Shown here piece after piece: positions 1 through 12,151 of a stretch of 64,000 nt of DNA. The notes beneath the pieces are model-generated. The model did not search any database, was not told where the DNA came from, and saw only the letters and a list, made by a program, of their open reading frames with translations. Source of the DNA: Hippophae tibetana (taxonomy: Eukaryota; Streptophyta; Magnoliopsida; Rosales; Elaeagnaceae); NCBI GenBank assembly GCA_037013495.1, contig CM072810.1, positions 33,323,843 through 33,387,842 of the forward strand, given 5' to 3'. How positions within the stretch are numbered: position 1 is the first letter of the stretch; every line of letters starts with the position of its first letter. The position numbers and the translations under genes are program-made.

Positions 1-1551
1 ACTTGTATCCAATATGTCAGCCATCCACTCACGAGGACGGAAAGAACTTGGCTTTATAGACATCAAGGATAGTGGTCTTAGCGAAGCTCTTTTTGACACA
101 GTTTTTAGGAATGATGACTCTAATACCAATGAATAGAAATGGGATCTACTTTCCTAGAGATTTACTAAATTTCTTATATAGAATTTGCCCTTTTTTAGGG
201 GTTTTAGAAAAAAAAATCCGAGCTCTAAAATTATTATTTCAATGAATTTAGAGTTGTACTTCTTCCAAACAACATGAAATATTTTGCAGACCACTCATAT
301 AGGTATTTGAGCTAAAAAATAAATCTAGAACTACGAAGTTGACCAAAAATTTTGAACTCTATATCAAGCAAAAGGATGAAACTTGGAACAAATTCTAATC
401 ATGTTTTTCAAACACTCTCAACTACTCGTACAGTTTGGGTGGACCTATCTGGAAAGGGAAATAGATTGAGAAATTCCATACTAGCTTACCTTATCATTTT
501 CAAGCAAAAGTTACCTTGCTTAACTACATGAAAAATCCTTGTGAACTTACTGTTAAATGAATCACTTGGGCAAGTATTCGAACTGCATCACTTGTATCCA
601 ATATGTCAGCCATCCACTTACGAGGAAACAAAGAACTTGGCTTTATAGACATAAAGGATAGTGGTCTTAGCGAAGATCTTTTTTACACAGTTTTTAGGAA
701 TGATGACTCTAATACCAATAAATAGAAATGGGATCTACTTTCCTAGAGATTTACTAAATTTCTTAAATAGCATTAGCCCTTTTTTAGGGGTTTTAGAAAA
801 AAATAATCCGAGCTCTAAAATGATTATTTCAATGAATATAGGGTTGTACTTCTTCCAAACAACATGAAATATTTTGCAGACCACTCATATAGGTATTTGA
901 GCTAAAAAAGAAATCTAGAACTACGAAGTTGACCAAAAATTTTGAACTCTATATCCAGCAAGAGGATGAAACTTGGAACAAATTCTAATCATGTTTTTCA
1001 AACATTATCAACTACTCGTACAATTTGGGTGGACCTATCTGGTAAGGGAAATAGATTGAGAAATTCCTTACTAGCTTACCTTATCATTTTCAAGCAAAAG
1101 TTACCTTGCTTAAATACATAAAAATCCTTGTGAACTTACTGTTAAATGAATCACTTGGGCAAGTATTCGAACTGCATCACTTGTATCCAATATGTCAGCC
1201 ATCCACTTACGAGGACACAAAGAACTTGGCTTTATAGACATCAAGGATAGTGGTCTTAGCGAAGATCTTTTTGACACAGTTTTTAGGAATGATGACTCTA
1301 ATACCAATGAAGAGAAATGGGATCTACTTTCCTAGAGAGTTTCTAAATTTCTTAGATAGAATTAACCCTTGTTAGGGGTTTTAGAAAAAAATAATCCGAG
1401 CTCTAAAATTATTATTTCAATGAATTTAGAGTTGTACTTCTTCCAAACAACATGAAATATTTTGCAGACCACTCATATAGGTATTTGAGCTAAAAAAGAA
1501 ATCTAGAACTACGAAGTTGACCAAAAATTTTGAACTCTATATCCAGCAAGA
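1..1551 (+). repeat. Array segment m1 (partial) to m3: a, b, b
   Basis: Anchors are 72, 661 and 1250. The first monomer is cut by the window edge. These copies carry several private changes, such as CGAGGAAACAAAG in m2 and CTTTTTTACACAG after its anchor. No regular higher-order period can be judged from so few units. Confidence 0.9.
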
Positions 1552-4500
1552 GGATGAAACTTGGAACAAATTCTAATCATGTTTTTCAAACACTATCAAC
1601 TACTCGTACAATTTGGGTGGACCTATCTGGTAAGGGAAATAGATTGAGAAATTCCTTACTAGCTTACCTTATCATTTTCAAGCAAAAGTTACCTTGCTTA
1701 AATACACGAAAAATCCTTGTGAACTTACTATTACATGAATCACTTGGGCAAGTATTCGAACTGCATCACTTGTATCCAATATGTCAGCCATCCACTCACG
1801 AGGACGGAAAGAACTTGGCTTTATAGACATCAAGGATAGTGGTCTTAGCGAAGATCTTTTTGACACAGTTTTTAGGAATGATGACTCTAATACCAATGAA
1901 TAGAAATGGGATCTACTTTCCTAGAGATTTACTAAATTTCTTAGATAGAATTAGCCCTTTTTAGGGGTTTTAGAAAAAAATAATCCGAGCTCTAAAATTA
2001 TTATTTCAATGAATTTAGAGTTGTACTTCTTCCAAACAACATGAAATATTTTGCAGACCACCCATATAGGTATTTGTGCTAAAAAATAAATCTAGAACTA
2101 CGAAGTTGACCAAAAATTATGAACTCTATATCCAGCAAGAGGATGAAACTTGGAACAAATTCTAATCATGTTTTTCAAACATTATCAACTACTCGTACAA
2201 TTTGGGTGGACCTATCTGGTAAGGGAAATAGATTGAGAAATTCCTTACTAGCTTACTTTATCATTTTCAAGCAAAAGTTACCTTGCTTAAATACATAAAA
2301 ATCCTTGTGAACTTACTGTTAAATGAATCACTTGGGCAAGTATTCGAACTGCATCACTTGTATCCAATATGTCAGCCATCCACTTACGAGGACACAAAGA
2401 ACTTGGCTTTATAGACATCAAGGATAGTGGTTTATCGAAGATCTTTTTGACACAGTTTTTAGGAATGATGACTCTAATACCAATGAAGAGAAATGGGATC
2501 TACTTTCCCAGAGAGTTACTAAATTTCTTAGATAGAATTAACCCTTGTTAGGGGTTTTAGAAAAAAATAATCCGAGCTCCAAAATGATTATTTCAATGAA
2601 TTTGGAGTTGTACTTCTTCCAAACAACATGAAATATTTTGCAGACCACTCATATAGGTATTTGAGCTAAAAAATAAATCTAGAACTACGAAGTTGATTAA
2701 AAATATTGAACTCTATATCCAGCAAGAGGATGAAACTTGGAACAAATTCTAATCATGTTTTTCAAACATTATCAACTACTCGTACAATTTGGGTGGACCT
2801 ATCTGGAAAGGGAAAGAGATTGAGAAATTCCTTACTAGCTTACCTTATCATTTTCAAGCAAAAGTTACCTTGCTTAAATACATAAAAATTCCTTGTGAAC
2901 TTATTGTTAAATGAATAACTTGGGCAAGTATTCAAACTGCATCACTTGTATCCAATATGTCAGCCATCCACTTAGGAGGACACAAAGAACTTGGCTTTAT
3001 AAACATCAAGGATAGTGGTCTTAGCGAAGATCTTTTTGACACAGTTTTTAGGAATGATGACTCTAATACCAATGAAGAGAAATGGGATCTACTTTCCCAG
3101 AGAGTTACAAAATTTCTTAGATAGAATTAACCATTTTTAGGGGTTTTAGAAAAAAATAATCATAGCTCCCAAATGATTATTTCAATGAATTTGGAGTTGT
3201 ACTTCTTCCAAACAACATGAAATATTTTGCAGACCACTCATATAGGTATTTGTGCTAAAAAATAAATCTAGAACTACGAAGTTGATTAAAAATTTTGAAC
3301 TCTATATCCAACAAGAGGATGAAACTTGGAACAAATTCTAATCATGTTTTTCAAACATTATCAACTACTCGTACAATTTGGGTGGACCTACAAGGAAAGG
3401 GAAGTAGATTGAGAAATTCCTTACTAGCTTACCTTATAATTTTCAAGCAAAAGTAAACTTCCTTAAATACATGAAAAATCCTTGTGAACTTACTGTTAAA
3501 TGAATCACTTGGGCAAGTATTCGAACTGCATCACTTGTATCCAATATGTCAGCCATCCACTCACGAGGACGGAAAGAACTTGGCTTTATAGACATCAAGG
3601 ATAGTGGTCTTAGCGAAGATCTTTTTGACATAGTTTTTAGGAATGATGACTCTAATACCACTGAATAGAAATGGGATCTACTTTCCTAGAGATTTACTAA
3701 ATTTCTTAGATAGAATTAGCCCTTTTTTAGGGGTTTTAGAAAAAAATAATCGGAGCTCTAAAATTATTATTTCAATGAATTTGGAGTTGTACTTCTTCCA
3801 AACAACATGAAATATTTTGCAGACCACCCATATAGGTATTTGTGCTAAAAAATAAATCTAGAACTACGAACTTGACCAAAAATTATGAACTCTATATCCA
3901 GCAAGAGGATGAAACTTGGAACAAATTCTAATCATGTTTTTCAAACATTATCAACTACTCGTACAATTTGGGTGGACCTATCTGGTAAGGGAAATAGATT
4001 GAGAAATTCCTTACTAGCTTACCTTATCATTTTCAAGCAAAAGTTACCTTGCTTAAATACATAAAAATCCTTGTGAACTTACTGTTAAATGAATCACTTG
4101 GGCAAGTATTCGAACTGCATCACTTGTATCCAATATGTCAGCCATCCACTTACGAGGACACAAAGAACTTGGCTTTATAGACATCAAGGATAGTGGTCTG
4201 AGCGAAGATCTTTTTGACACAGTTTTTAGGAATGATGACTCTAATACCAATGAAGAGAATAGGGATCTACTTTCCTAGAGAGTTACTAAATTTCTTAAAT
4301 AGAATTAACCCTTTTTAGGGGTTTTTTAAAAAAAATAATCCGAGCTCCAAAATGATTATTTCAATGAATTTAGAGTTGTACTTCTTCCAAACAACATGAA
4401 ATATTTTGCAGACCACCCATATAGGTATTTGAGCTAAAAAATAAATCTAGAACTACGAAGTTGACCAAAAATTATGAACTCTATATCCACAAAGAGGATG

Positions 4501-6261
4501 AAACTTGGAACAAATTCTAATCATGTTTTTCAAACATTATCAACTACTCGTACAATTTGGGTGGACCTATCTGGAAAGGGAAAGAGATTGAGAAATTCCT
4601 TACTAGCTTACCTTATCATTTTCAAGCAAAAGTTACCTTGGTTAAATACATAAAAATTCCTTGTGAACTTATTGTTAAATGAATAACTTGGGCAAGTATT
4701 CGAACTGCATCACTTGTATCCAATATATCAGCCATCCACTTATGAGGACACAAAGAACTTGGCTTTATAAACATCAAGGATAGTGGTCTTAGCGAAGATC
4801 TTTTTGACACAGTTTTTAGGAATGATGACTCTAATACCAATGAAGAGAAATGGGATCTACTTTCCCAGAGAGTTACTAAATTTCTTAGATAGAATTAACC
4901 CTTGTTAGGGGTTTTAGAAAAAAATAATCCGAGCTCCAAAATGATTATTTCAATGAATTTGGAGTTGTACTTCTTCCAAACAACATGAAATATTTTGCAG
5001 ACCACTCATATAGGTATTTGAGCTAAAAAATAAATCTAGAACTACGAAGTTGATTAAAAATTTTGAACTCTATATCCAGCAAGAGGATGAAACTTGGAAC
5101 AAATTCTAATCATGTTTTTCAAACATTATCAACTACTCGTACAATTTGGGTGGACCTATAAGGAAAGGGAAGTAGATTGAGAAATTCCTTACTAGCTTAC
5201 TTTATAATTTTCAAGTAAAAGTTACCTTGCTTAAATACATGAAAAATCCTTGTGAACTTACTGTTACATGAATCACTTGGGCAAGTATTCGAACTGCATC
5301 ACTTTTATCCAATATATCAGCCATCCACTCACGAGGACGGAAAGAACTTGGCTTTATAGACATCAAGGATAGTGGTCTTAGCGAAGGTCTTTTTGACACA
5401 GTTTTTAGGAATGATGACTCTAATACCAATGAATAGAAATGGGATCTACTTTACTAGAGATTTACTAAATTTCTTAGATAGAATTAGCCCTTTTTAGGGG
5501 TTTTAGAAAAAAATAATCCGAGCTCTAAAATTATTATTTCAATGAATTTAGAGTTGTACTTCTTCCAAAAAACATGAAATATTTTGCAGACCACCCATAT
5601 AGGTATTTGTGCTAAAAAATAAATCTAGAACTACGAAGTTGACCAAAAATTATGAACTCTATATCCAGCAAGAGGATGAAACTTGGAACAAATTCTAATC
5701 ATGTTTTTCAAACATTATCAACTACTCGTACAATTTGGGTGGACCTATCTGGTAAGGGAAATAGATTGAGAAATTCCTTACTAGCTTACTTTATCATTTT
5801 CAAGCAAAAGTTACCTTGCTTAAAAACATAAAAATCCTTGTGAACTTACTGTTAAATGAATCACTTGGGCAAGTATTCGAACTGCATCACTTGTATCCAA
5901 TATGTCAGCCATCCACTTACGAGGACACAAAGAACTTGGCTTTATAGACATCAAGGATAGTGGTCTTAGCGAAGATCTTTTTGACACAGTTTTTAGGAAT
6001 GATGACTCTAATACCAATGAAGAGAAATGGGATCTACTTTCCCAGAGAGTTACTAAATTTCTTAGATAGAATTAACCCTTGTTAGGGGTTTTAGAAAAAA
6101 ATAATCCGAGCTCCAAAATGATTATTTCAATGAATTTGGAGTTGTACTTCTTCCAAACAACATGAAATATTTTGCAGACCACTCATATAGGTATTTGAGC
6201 TAAAAAATAAATCTAGAACTACGAAGTTGATGAAAAATTTTGAACTCTATATCCAGCAAGA

Positions 6262-6850
6262 GGATGAAACTTGGAACAAATTCTAATCATGTTTTTCAAA
6301 CATTATCAACTACTCGTACAATTTGGGTGGACCTATCTGGAAAGGGAAAGAGATTGAGAAATTCCTTACTAGCTTACCTTATCATTTTCAAGCAAAAGTT
6401 ACCTTGCTTAAATACATAAAAATTCCTTGTGAACTTATTGTTAAATGAATAACTTGGGCAAGTATTCGAACTGCATCACTTGTATCCAATATGTCAGCCA
6501 TCCACTTAGGAGGACACAAAGAACTTGGCTTTATAAACATCAAGGATAGTGGTCTTAGCGAATATCTTTTTGACACAGTTTTTATGAATGATGTCTCTAA
6601 TACCAATGAAGAGAAATGGGATCTACTTTCCCAGAGAGTTACTAAATTTCTTAGATAGAATTAACCATTTTTAGGGGTTTTAGAAAAAAATAATCATAGC
6701 TCCCAAATGATTATTTCAATGAATTTGGAGTTGTACTTCTTCCAAACAACATGAAATATTTTGCAGACCACTCATATAGGTATTTGTGCTAAAAAATAAA
6801 TCTAGAACTACGAAGTTGATTAAAAATTTTGAACTCTATATCCAGCAAGA
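6262..6850 (+). repeat. Reference monomer m12, subtype c' (589 bp)
   Basis: Marked by TTAGGAGGACAC (TTATGAGGACAC in m9, m18 and m20) together with TTTATAAACATC, where other subtypes have TTTATAGACATC. It is confined to the left part of the window: m6, m9, m12, m18 and m20 (anchors 3015, 4783, 6549, 10081, 11260). Copies m6 and m12 additionally share AATCATAGCTCCCAAATG and a CCATTTTTAGGGG form that breaks the short dyad. Confidence 0.9.
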
Positions 6851-7439
6851 GGATGAAACTTGGAACAAATTCTAATCATGTTTTTCAAACATTATCAACT
6901 ACTCGTACAATTTGGGTGGACCTACAAGGAAAGGGAAGTAGATTGAGAAATTCCTTACTAGCTTACCTTATAATTTTCAAGCAAAAGTAAACTTCCTTAA
7001 ATACATGAAAAATCCTTGTGAACTTACTATTAAATGAATCACTTGGGCAAGTATTCGAACTGCATCACTTGTATCCAATATGTCAGCCATCCACTCACGA
7101 GGACGGAAAGAACTTGGCTTTATAGACATCAAGGATAGTGGTCTTAGCGAAGATCTTTTTGACACAGTTTTTAGGAATGATGACTCTAATACCAATGAAT
7201 AGAAATGGGATCTACTTTCCTAGAGATTTACTAAATTTCTTAGATAGAATTAGCCCTTTTTTAGGGGTTTTAGAAAAAAATAATCCGAGCTCTAAAATTA
7301 TTATTTCAATGAATTTAGAGTTGTACTTCTTCCAAACAACATGAAATATTTTGCAGACCACCCATATAGGTATTTGTGCTAAAAAATAAATCTAGAACTA
7401 CGAAGTTGACCAAAAATTATGAACTCTATATCCAGCAAG
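6851..7439 (+). repeat. Reference monomer m13, subtype a (589 bp)
   Basis: This copy is a convenient reference unit. It starts at the conserved GGATGAAACTTGG box. Next come a nearly invariant stretch ending in GGGTGGACCTA, a variable purine-rich box (here AAGGAAAGGGAAGTAG), and TTACTAGCTTACC. The subtype tag CACGAGGACGGAAAG precedes the anchor GTGGTCTTAGC at 7138. The anchor is followed by the T-type box GATCTTTTTGACACAG, then AATGAATAGAAATGGG, the CCCTTTTTTAGGG dyad, an A-rich run, ATAATCCGAGCTC, and TTTGCAGACCACCC with GGTATTTGTGC before the next copy. Other subtype-a copies are m1, m4, m7, m10 and m15 (anchors 72, 1839, 3604, 5372, 8315). The upstream part of m67 also carries this tag. Confidence 0.92.
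7254..7266. other. Short dyad CCCT-T5-AGGG present once per monomer (example in m13)
   Basis: Nearly every monomer has CCC, a run of T, and AGGGG about 115-130 bp after its anchor, able to pair as a four-base stem. Two loop lengths occur: CCCTTTTTAGGGG and CCCTTTTTTAGGGG. The motif superficially recalls the plant telomere unit TTTAGGG but is not tandem. Some copies break the stem (CCATTTTTAGGGG in m6, m12 and m18, AAGCTTTTTAGGGG in m32), so strong constraint is unlikely. Confidence 0.5.
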
Positions 7440-8028
7440 AGGATGAAACTTGGAACAAATTCTAATCATGTTTTTCAAACATTATCAACTACTCGTACAA
7501 TTTGGGTGGACCTATCTGGTAAGGGAAATAGATTGAGAAATTCCTTACTAGCTTACCTTATCATTTTCAAGCAAAAGTTACCTTGCTTAAAAACATAAAA
7601 ATCCTTGTGAACTTACTGTTAAATGAATCACTTGGGCAAGTATTCGAACTGCATCACTTGTATCCAATATGTCAGCCATCCACTTACGAGGACACAAAGA
7701 ACTTGGCTTTATAGACATCAAGGATAGTGGTCTTAGCGAAGATCTTTTTGACACAGTTTTTAGGAATGATGACTCTAATACCAATGAAGAGAATTGGGAT
7801 CTACTTTCCCAGAGAGTTACTAAATTTCTTAGATAGAATTAACCCTTGTTAGGGATTTTAGAAAAAAATAATCCGAGCTCCAAAATGATTATTTCAATGA
7901 ATTTAGAGTTGTACTTCTTCCAAACAACATGAAATATTTTGCAGACCACTCATATAGGTATTTGAGCTAAAAAATAAATCTAGAACTACGAAGTTGACCA
8001 AAAATTTTGAACTCTATATCCAGCAAGA

Positions 8029-11000
8029 GGATGAAATTTGGAACAAATTCTAATCATGTTTTTCAAACATTATCAACTACTCGTACAATTTGGGTGGACC
8101 TACAAGGAAAGGGAAGTAGATTGAGAAATTCCTTACTAGCTTACCTTATCATTTTCAAGAAAAAGTTACCTTGCTTAAATACATAAAAATCCTTGTGAAC
8201 TTACTGTTAAATCAATCACTTGGGCAAGTATTCGAACTGCATCACTTGTATCCAATATGTCAGCCATCCACTCACGAGGACGGAAAGAACTTGGCATTAT
8301 AGACATCAAGGATAGTGGTCTTAGCGAAGATCTTTATGACACAATTTTAGGAATGATGACTCTAATACCAATGAATAGAAATGGGATCTACTTTCCTAGA
8401 GATTTACTAAATTTCTTAGATAGAATTAGCCCTTTTTTAGGGGTTTTAGAAAAAAATAATCCGAGCTCTAAAATTATTATTTCAATGAATTTAGAGTTGT
8501 ACTTCTTCCAAACAACATGAAATATTTTGCAGACCACCCATATAGGTATTTGTGCTAAAAAATAAATCTAGAACTACGAAGTTGACCAAAAATTATGAAC
8601 TCTATATCCAGCAAGAGGATGAAACTTGGAACAAATTCTAATCATGTTTTTCAAACATTATCAACTACTCGTACAATTTGGGTGGACCTATCTGGGAAGG
8701 GAAATAGATTGAGAAATTCCTTACTAGCTTACCTTATCATTTTCAAGCAAAAGTTACCTTGCTTAAATACATAAAAATCCTTTTGAACTTACTGTTAAAT
8801 GAATCACTTGGGCAAGTATTCGAACTGCATCATTTGTATCCAATATGTCAGCCATCCACTTACGAGGACACAAAGAACTTGGCTTTATAGACATCAAGGA
8901 TAGTGGTCTTAGCGAAGATCTTTTTGACACAGTTTTTAGGAATGATGACTCTAATACCAATGAAGAGAATTGGGATCTACTTTCCCAGAGAGTTACTAAA
9001 TTTCTTAGATAGAATTAACCCTTGTTAGGGGTTTTAGAAAAAAATAATCCGATCTCCAAAATGATTATTTCAATGAATTTAGAGTTGTACTTCTTCCAAA
9101 CAACATGAAATATTTTGCAGACCACTCATATAGGTATTTGAGCTAAAAAATAAATCTAGACTTACGAAGTTGACCAAAAATTTTGAACTCTATATCCAGC
9201 AAGAGGATGAAATTTGGAACAAATTCTAATCATGTTTTTCAAACATTATCAACTACTCGTACAATTTGGGTGGACCTATAAGGAAAGGGCATTAGATTGA
9301 GAAATTCCTTACTAACTTACCTTATCATTTTCAAGAAAAAGTTACCTTGCTTAAATACATAAAAATCCTTGTGAACTTACTGTTAAATCAATCACTTGGG
9401 CAAGTATTCGAACTGCATCACTTGTATCCAATATGTCAGCCATCTACTCACGAGGACAGAAAGAGCGTGGCTTTGTAGACATCAAGGATAGTGGTCTTAG
9501 CGAAGATCGTTTTCACACAATTGTTAGAAATGATGACTGTAATACCAATGAAGAGAAATGGGATCTACTTTCCTAGAGAGTTACTAAATTTCTTAGATAG
9601 AATTAGCCCTTTTTTAGGGGTTTTAGAAAAAAATAATCCGAGGTCCAAAATGATTATTTCAATGAATTTAGAGTTGTACTTATTCCAAACAACATGAAAT
9701 ATTTTGCAGACCACTCATTTGGGTATTTGAGCTAAAAAATAAATCTAGAACTACGAAGTTGACCAAAAATTTTGAACTCTATATCCAGCAAGAGCATGAA
9801 ACTTGGAACAAATTCTAATCATGTTTTTCAAACATTATCAACTACTCGTACAATTTGCGTGGACCTATCTGGAAAGGGAAAGAGATTGAGAAATTCCTTA
9901 CTAGCTTACCTTATCATTTTCAAGCAAAAGTTACCTTGCTTAAATACATAAAAATTCCTTGTGAACTTATTGTTAAATGAATAACTTGGGCAAGTATTCG
10001 AACTTCATCACTTGTATCCAATATGTCAGCCATCCACTTATGAGGACACAAAGAACTTGGCTTTATAAACATCAAGGATAGTGGTCTTAGCGAAGATCTT
10101 TTTGACACAGTTTTTAGGAATGATGACTCTAATACCAATGAAGAGAAATGGGATCTACTTTCCCAGAGAGTTACTAAATTTCTTAGATAGAATTAACCAT
10201 TTTTAGGGGTTTTAGAAAAAAATAATCATAGCTCCAAAATGATTATTTCAATGAATTTGGAGTTGTACTTCTTCCAAATAACATGAAATAATTTGCAGAC
10301 CACTCATATAGGTATTTGAGCTAAAAAATAAATCTAGAACTACGAAGTTGATTAAAAATTTTGAACTCTATATCCAGCAAGAGGTTGAAACTTGGAACAA
10401 ATTCTAATCATGATTTTCAAACATTATCAACTACTCGTACAATTTGGGTGGACCTATAAGGAAAGGTAAGTAGATTGAGAAATTCCTTACTAGCTTACTT
10501 TATCATTTTCAAGCAAAAGTTACCTTGCTTAAATACATGAAAAATCCTTGTGAACTTACTGTTAAATGAATCACTTGGGCAAGTATTCGAACTGCATCAC
10601 TTGTATCCAATATGTCAGCCATCCACTTATGAGGACACAAAGATCTTGGCTTTATAGACATCAAGGATAGTGGTCTTAGCCAAGATCTTTTTGACACAGT
10701 TTTTAGGAATGATGACTCTAATACCAATGAATAGAAATGGGATCTACTTTCCCAGAGAGTTACTAAATTTCTTAGATAGAATTAGCCCTTTTTTAGGGGT
10801 TTTAGAAAAAAATAATCCGAGCTCTAAAATGATTATTTCAATGAATTTAGAGTTGTACTACTTCCAAACAACATGAAATATTTTGCAGACCACCCATATA
10901 GATATTTGAGCTAAAAAATAAATCTAGAACTACGAAGTTGACCAAAAAATTTGAACTCTATATCCAGCAAGAGGATGAAACTTGGAACAAATTCTAATCA

Positions 11001-12151
11001 TGTTTTTCAAACATTATCAACTACTCGTACAATTTGGGTGGACCTATCTGGAAAGGGAAAGAGATTGAGAAATTCCTTACTAGCTTACCTTATCATTTTC
11101 AAGCAAAAGTTACCTTGCTTAAATACATAAAAATTCCTTGTGAACTTACTGTTAAATGAATCACTTGGGCAAGTATTCGAACTGCATCATTTGTATCCAA
11201 TATGTCAGCCATCCACTTATGAGGACACAAAGAACTTGGCTTTATAAACATCAAGGATAGTGGACTTAGCGAACATCTTTTTGACACAGTTTTTAGGAAT
11301 GATGACTCTAATACCAATGAAGAGAAATGGGATCTACTTTCCCAGAGAGTTACTAAATTTCTTAGATAGAATTAACCCTTTTTAGGGGTTTTAGAAAAAA
11401 ATAATCCGAGCTCCAAAATGATTATTTCAAAGAATTTAGAGTTGTACTTATTCCAAACAACATGAAATATTTTGCAGACCACTCATATGGGTATTTGAGC
11501 TAAAAAATAAATCTAGAACTACGAAGTTGACCAAAAATTTTGAACTCTATATCCAGCAAGAGAATGAAACTTGGAACAAATTCTAATCCTGTTTTTCAAA
11601 CATTATCAACTACTCGTACAATTTGGGTGGACCTATAAGGAAAGGGAAGTAGATTGAGAAATTCCTTACTAGCTTACCTTATCATTTTCAAGCAAAAGTT
11701 ACCTTGCTTGAATACATGAAAAATAATTGTGAACTTACTGTTAAATGAATCACTTGGGCAAGTATTCAAACTACATCACTTGTATCCAATATGTCAGCCA
11801 TCCACTAACGAGGACGGAAAGAACTTGGCTTTATAGACATCAAGGATAGTGGTCTTAGCGAAGATCTTTTTGACACAGTTTTTAGGAATGGTGACTCTAA
11901 TACCAATGAATAGAAATGGGATCTACTTTCCTAGAGATTTACTAAATTTCTTAGATAGAATTAGCCCTTTTTTAGGGGTTTTAGAAAAAAATAATCCGAG
12001 CTCTAAAATGATTATTTCAATGAATTTAGAATTGTACATCTTCCAAACAACATGAAATATTTTGCAGACCACCCATATAGGTATTTGAGCTAAAAAATAA
12101 ATCTAGAACTACGAAGTTGACCAAAAATTTTGAACTCTATATCCAGCAAGA
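8029..12151 (+). repeat. Irregular array segment m15-m21: a, b, f, c', c, c', d
   Basis: Anchors are 8315 a, 8903 b, 9491 f, 10081 c', 10670 c, 11260 c' and 11849 d. No simple higher-order period is visible. This is the transition between the trimer block to its left and the e-b dimers to its right. It holds the only f monomer outside 41-58 kb and the leftmost c copy of the AAAGATCTTGG lineage. Many single-copy substitutions are present, for example GGCATTATAGAC in m15. Confidence 0.85.

Larger units (their letters stand above)
1552..8028 (+). repeat. Higher-order repeat: a-b-c' trimer (~1767 bp), m4-m14
   Basis: Anchors are 1839 a, 2427 b, 3015 c', 3604 a, 4193 b, 4783 c', 5372 a, 5960 b, 6549 c', 7138 a and 7727 b. 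The order a-b-c' repeats three times and then a-b. Anchors of like subtype are 1765-1768 bp apart. A longer period sits on top: m6 and m12 share AATCATAGCTCCCAAATG, and m7 and m13 share CCTACAAGGAAAGGG plus AAAAGTAAACTTCC. These pairs lie about 3534 bp (six monomers) apart, while the intervening m9 and m10 lack those marks. Confidence 0.9.

Noticed and set aside
1110-1307. Recurrent minus-strand open frame of 65-78 codons as a conserved small gene family
   Set aside because: It recurs only because the satellite recurs. It starts at TTG, has no recognisable domain, is stopped in every e and f (G-type) monomer, and amino-acid-changing variants (S/W, L/Q, A/V) are common among copies.
6530-6545. 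TATA box in c' monomers (TTTATAAACATC)
   Set aside because: It arises from a single G-to-A change in the otherwise constant TTTATAGACATC, is limited to five copies, and no downstream transcript feature supports it.
7080-7110. CENP-B box-like motif
   Set aside because: ATTCGAACTGCATC carries TTCG but lacks the required CGGG half and spacing on either strand, and no other candidate was seen.
7251-7268. Interstitial plant-type telomere repeat (TTTAGGG)
   Set aside because: A single TTTAGGG-like match per 589 bp sits inside a T-rich dyad. It is never tandem and the flanking bases do not continue the motif.
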